A stretch of 8,123 nucleotides of DNA from contig CAMTBF010000143.1 of assembly GCA_947068385.1 (NCBI GenBank), positions 1 to 8,123 of the forward strand, given 5' to 3'. Below are positions 5,684 through 8,123 of the stretch, one piece after another. Position 1 is the first letter of the stretch; the number at the start of each line of letters is the position of its first letter. This stretch comes from an uncultured Lachnospiraceae bacterium. GTDB lineage: Bacteria > Bacillota > Clostridia > Lachnospirales > Lachnospiraceae. A model generated the notes under the pieces. That model made no database searches and had not been told where the DNA came from. It saw only the letters and a program-made list of their open reading frames with translations. Both the position numbers and the translations under genes were made by a program.

Positions 5684-6484
5684 TCATAGAGAGTCGAAAT
5701 TTCGTTCCACAGCTCCATACCGCGAGCAGGCCACAGCCAGGCACAGGAGCGTGGTGCCGATGCCGATGGGCACCATGGGAATCAGCGCCGCCTTTGTGGA
5801 GAAGAGCTCCGGCACCAGTTTTCCGTACTCTGTCATCAGCATGTAAAAAGGATAATCAAAAGGATAGCAGTACCACATCTTTGTGTTCAGCATCAGCACC
5901 GAGGGCACGATGGAGGCCAGCCCCAGCCCTACTGAGAAGATGGGAATCCGGATCAGTACGCCGATCATCCAGTACACAGCCGCCGCAGGGATAACGGCAG
6001 CGTAGATCAGGGAAGCAACCCGGCATACATAGGGAAAGGGCAGTACAAAGTCGTAGTCATACAGCCTCGAAGCCAGCATCGCCGACCCGTAGTATGCCAC
6101 GATGGACAGAACCAACTGCACCGCGGTGAGGAAGACTGCCACCAGGAACTTGGCCAGGCAAATCTTCCAGGCCGACACTGGCTGGGAGAGGCATTTTACC
6201 AGCCCCCGGCCGGAACTTTCCGTCTGGTGCATCAGCACCGTGCAGACAATCAGCGTGGCGGGAATCATGAACCATGCCATGCCCATATACCCCTGGATGA
6301 AATAATTGTGCTCCGGGGAGATGTCGTAGGCGCCTATGAAGTTCACGTTGGCGTTCATGGCCGAGGGCAGCCACATCATCACGGCCGGAATCAGCAGAAT
6401 CCAGAAGATTTTCGACCGGCGTATCTTCAACAGCTCCACGCCGAAGAGGGAGAAAAGGTTGAGCGGACGGAATTCCGTTTTCAT
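5684..6484 (-). CDS. ABC-2 type permease, LanE/LanG- or BcrB-like (second permease)
   Basis: This 266-residue integral membrane protein has six likely helices, at about 25-43, 64-85, 110-131, 155-175, 181-199 and 232-253. The N-terminus, F-G-V-E-L-L-K-I-R-R-S-K-I-F-W at 14-28, is the amphipathic entry helix typical of ABC-2 permeases. The loop after helix 2, H-Q-T-E-S-S-G-R-G-L-V-K-C-L-S-Q-P-V-S (86-104), matches the E-x-x-x-x-x-x-K-x-x-x-x-x-P-x-S pattern of antibiotic-peptide exporters and would contact the ATPase. The start at 6484 is fixed by AGGAGG eight bases upstream and by the ATGA overlap with the preceding permease stop; a longer frame to 6568 has no such support. It should pair with the other permease as a heterodimer. 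Helices 1 and 2 are joined by a polar stretch, N-A-N-V-N-F-I-G-A-Y-D-I-S-P-E-H-N (44-60), probably outside the cell. The substrate is unknown. Confidence 0.88.
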   Translation of the reverse strand: MKTEFRPLNLFSLFGVELLKIRRSKIFWILLIPAVMMWLPSAMNANVNFIGAYDISPEHNYFIQGYMGMAWFMIPATLIVCTVLMHQTESSGRGLVKCLSQPVSAWKICLAKFLVAVFLTAVQLVLSIVAYYGSAMLASRLYDYDFVLPFPYVCRVASLIYAAVIPAAAVYWMIGVLIRIPIFSVGLGLASIVPSVLMLNTKMWYCYPFDYPFYMLMTEYGKLVPELFSTKAALIPMVPIGIGTTLLCLAVACSRYGAVERNFDSL

Positions 6485-7242
6485 GCAAAGCACCTCCTGA
6501 TAGATTGATAAACGCGCTCCGCGGCGCAGAGCAGGACGACCTCCCCCAGGCACAGACAGGCCGTCCACAGCGCCGCCTCCCTGTCCGGAAGCTCATGCAG
6601 CATCCGATAAGGGCCGCAGAAAGGCACAAGCGCCAGGGCACCGCCGATGGAAGACAAACTGGTAGTCAGCATGGAGGCGAAGAAGACCAGAATCACCCCG
6701 GCTCCCAGGCTGATCCACATGTTCCGGCACATGGAGGAGAGGAGCAGCATGGCCGCCCCGGTGGGCAGCAGCATGGCGAACGCAAAGGCCATGCCGGTCA
6801 GTATCCGGAGGCTTTCGCCCGGCCTGTCCGGGAACCAGTGCATGCAGCACAGGGTCAGGGAGGCCGTCTCCAGGCACAGGGGAATCAGGCAGGCGGTCAG
6901 CAATATCCCCAGCTTCCCCAGGAACAGGCCGGAGGGCCTAAGGGGCAGGGACTGGGCCTTCTGGATGGCATTATCCGCGTACTCCGTGTGGTAGAGCAGG
7001 CAGGCACCACAGACCAGGAGGAAGATGTTCAGCTGCGCCATGAGCTGCCAGTTGGCCTCCATGAGGATGCGGAAAGGGCTGCCCGGCTGGGAGGTAAAGG
7101 TCTCCGCCCGCACGGCCATGTTCACCACAGGTACCAGAGCCGCCAGCGCTCCGCCACCGAGAAAGGCCTGGCAGAAGCCAGTGCGCTTCATTTTCCGCGT
7201 CTCCAGGAAAGGCATGCAAAAGGGACTTGCGTAACCTGTCAT
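6481..7242 (-). CDS. ABC-2 type permease, LanE/LanG- or BcrB-like (first permease)
   Basis: This 253-residue membrane protein has about six helices, at 24-44, 67-85, 108-130, 147-170, 176-197 and 223-241. After helix 2, Y-H-T-E-Y-A-D-N-A-I-Q-K-A-Q-S-L-P-L-R-P-S (84-104) is the ABC-2 coupling-loop pattern seen in lantibiotic-protection permeases; the second permease has the same element. The start overlaps the ATPase stop as ATGA (7239-7242), and GAGGTGAG within the end of the ATPase gene provides the ribosome site, so translation is probably coupled. Its own stop overlaps the next start the same way (6481-6484). The N-terminal 20 residues are poorly hydrophobic and contain M10 and M18, but the overlap and ribosome site favour the first Met. 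Together with the ATPase and second permease it forms one exporter. Confidence 0.88.
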   Translation of the reverse strand: MTGYASPFCMPFLETRKMKRTGFCQAFLGGGALAALVPVVNMAVRAETFTSQPGSPFRILMEANWQLMAQLNIFLLVCGACLLYHTEYADNAIQKAQSLPLRPSGLFLGKLGILLTACLIPLCLETASLTLCCMHWFPDRPGESLRILTGMAFAFAMLLPTGAAMLLLSSMCRNMWISLGAGVILVFFASMLTTSLSSIGGALALVPFCGPYRMLHELPDREAALWTACLCLGEVVLLCAAERVYQSIRRCFA

Positions 7243-8000
7243 CTGCGCTCACCTCGATTCCGGTTGTCCATGTCGATCATGGCGAGAAAAGTCTCCTCTA
7301 AGTTGTAAGTGGGCAGGCCCGCGGCCTCCGCAGTGCGCTTCATGGCCCCCATGGTTCCCTCGAACAGGAGCCTGCCGTGGTTCAGGATGCCGAAGTCATC
7401 TGCCATCAGCTCCACCTCCGGCAGCAGGTGGGAGGACACCAGCACCGTGCAGTCGTACCTTTCCGGCAGGGAGCGCACCAAAGTGCGTATCTCATGGATG
7501 CCGATGGGATCCAGCCCGTTGGTGGGCTCATCCAGGATCAAGATAGGGGGATGCCCCAGCAGCGCCCCGGCAAGGCCCAGCCGCTGCTTCATGCCCAGGG
7601 AATACTTTTTCGCCAGCCGCTTCCTGTGCTCCGTGAGCCCTACGATTTCCAGGGCATCCTCCACGGCGGATCTGGGCAGCTGCAGGATGCGGCGCAGGAT
7701 CTCCAGGTTCTCCTCCCCGGTGAGGTTCCCGTAGAAAGCGGGGGCCTCTATGAAAGAGCCTATGTCCCGCAGGATGGCCAGCCTGTCTTTTGGGTAGGTT
7801 CTGCCATTGATATGGAAGCTTCCGCTGGTGGGCTTCGTCAGCCCCAGGAGCATCTTCATGGTGGTGGACTTCCCGGCGCCGTTGGGGCCCAGGAAGCCGT
7901 AGACGCTGCCCTTCTTGATATGGAGGCTTAAGGATGATACGGCGGTGAAGTCGCCGTAGGATTTTGTGAGATTCTCGGTCTCGATGATGTTCGCGCTCAT
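7239..8000 (-). CDS. ABC transporter ATPase, BcrA/LanF (lantibiotic or bacitracin protection) type
   Basis: This 253-residue cytoplasmic ATPase powers the two permeases encoded next. Visible motifs are Walker A G-P-N-G-A-G-K-S-T at 38-46, signature Y-S-L-G-M-K-Q-R at 133-140, Walker B I-L-I-L-D-E-P at 153-159, D-loop G-L-D-P at 162-165, and switch His in V-S-S-H at 188-191. At the Q-loop position it has Glu (E85, in S-F-I-E-A-P-A-F-Y-G-N-L-T) in place of Gln; this 'E-loop' is described for lantibiotic transporters such as NukF. The signature begins Y-S-L-G-M-K-Q-R-L-G, as in BcrA-like proteins. The C-terminal tail (about 215-253) is short, so no extra domain is present. AAGGAG lies six bases before the ATG. 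As first gene of the operon it would set expression of all four. Substrate cannot be deduced; peptide antibiotic export is the best family-based guess. Confidence 0.93.
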   Translation of the reverse strand: MSANIIETENLTKSYGDFTAVSSLSLHIKKGSVYGFLGPNGAGKSTTMKMLLGLTKPTSGSFHINGRTYPKDRLAILRDIGSFIEAPAFYGNLTGEENLEILRRILQLPRSAVEDALEIVGLTEHRKRLAKKYSLGMKQRLGLAGALLGHPPILILDEPTNGLDPIGIHEIRTLVRSLPERYDCTVLVSSHLLPEVELMADDFGILNHGRLLFEGTMGAMKRTAEAAGLPTYNLEETFLAMIDMDNRNRGERR

Positions 8001-8027
8001 GTCAGACTCCTTTTCGTATTCTTTTTT

Positions 8028-8051
8028 GCAATCGGGGTTTTACCGATTTGC
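8028..8051 (-). promoter_or_regulatory. Leader hairpin of the ABC operon
   Basis: On the minus strand GCAAATCGG (8051-8043) pairs with CCGATTGC (8035-8028) with one bulged A and a 7-nt loop. An A-run follows it in the direction of the operon, so it is not a terminator. If the -10 at 8059-8064 is right, transcription would begin near 8052, placing this hairpin at the extreme 5' end of the mRNA, where it could protect the message or respond to a regulator. Confidence 0.4.
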
Positions 8052-8058
8052 TAAGGCC

Positions 8059-8084
8059 AGTATAACCTCCCCTCTTTACGGCAA
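8059..8084 (-). promoter_or_regulatory. Weak candidate promoter of the ABC operon
   Basis: On the minus strand, TATACT (8064-8059) is a good -10 element. The only -35-like hexamer, TTGCCG (8084-8079), is 14 bp away, shorter than the normal 16-18, so the promoter may need an activator or the -35 may be degenerate. The rest of 8001-8123 shows no gene; the ribosome site AAGGAG is at about 8007-8012. Confidence 0.3.
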
Positions 8085-8123
8085 CCTTCCTGCTCATTCT
8101 TGCCATTCTTTCGCTCCCCTTTT

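Noticed and set aside
5269..5718. 149-codon minus-strand frame across the small membrane protein and hairpin 3
   Set aside because: It is another frame of the membrane protein gene, starts inside the permease gene, reads through hairpin 3, and its product is not hydrophobic or domain-like.
8059..8090. Possible MerR-type operator in the ABC operon promoter
   Set aside because: Only the right half-site (GGGGAGGT before the -10) is present; the left half does not form an inverted match, and spacing from the TTG is 14 bp, not the 19-20 of MerR promoters.

Overview
The window reads as chromosome of a gut-type Gram-positive anaerobe of the Clostridia, most likely a moderately GC-rich member of the Lachnospiraceae. 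The reasons are strong AGGAGG-type ribosome binding sites, AT-rich promoters between GC-rich genes, an AroA of the type with a G-S-A-G-T-A substrate loop, a stand-alone FakA-like domain protein, a GH127 enzyme with its AraC regulator, and a BcrA/LanF-like ABC exporter. Genus is inferred and was not tested. No rRNA, tRNA, CRISPR array, transposase or phage gene was seen.

Layout. (1) Positions 3-326, plus strand: the C-terminal part of a GNAT acetyltransferase that runs off the left edge. (2) Positions 402-2165, minus strand: a probable two-gene unit, promoter, then an 83-residue FakA-like domain protein, then aroA (EPSP synthase, shikimate pathway). It converges on the GNAT gene across a hairpin at 341-384. 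(3) Positions 2187-5187: an AraC-family regulator (minus) and a GH127 glycosidase of the beta-L-arabinofuranosidase type (plus), diverging from a 178-bp AT-rich region that holds several inverted repeats. This looks like a one-enzyme sugar-utilisation switch. (4) Positions 5188-5327: a convergent intergenic region almost filled by three strong hairpins in a row. The first two are diverged copies of each other with compensatory base changes. (5) Positions 5328-8000, minus strand: a tight four-gene operon, ABC ATPase, two ABC-2 permeases joined by ATGA start/stop overlaps, then a small three-helix membrane protein. A promoter-like -10 element and a leader hairpin precede it.

How the genes work together. 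The AraC regulator probably senses a sugar and switches on the cytoplasmic GH127, which would trim imported arabinofuranosyl oligosaccharides. The ABC operon resembles lantibiotic/bacitracin self-protection exporters (LanFEG or BcrAB type): the ATPase has Glu where most ABC proteins have the Q-loop Gln. No lantibiotic precursor or modification enzyme is present, so resistance or stress protection fits better than production. AroA is housekeeping.

The two items most worth following are the triple-hairpin array at 5190-5305 and the LanFEG-like operon with its unassigned 103-residue membrane protein. I found no clear evidence of an entirely new multi-gene system.
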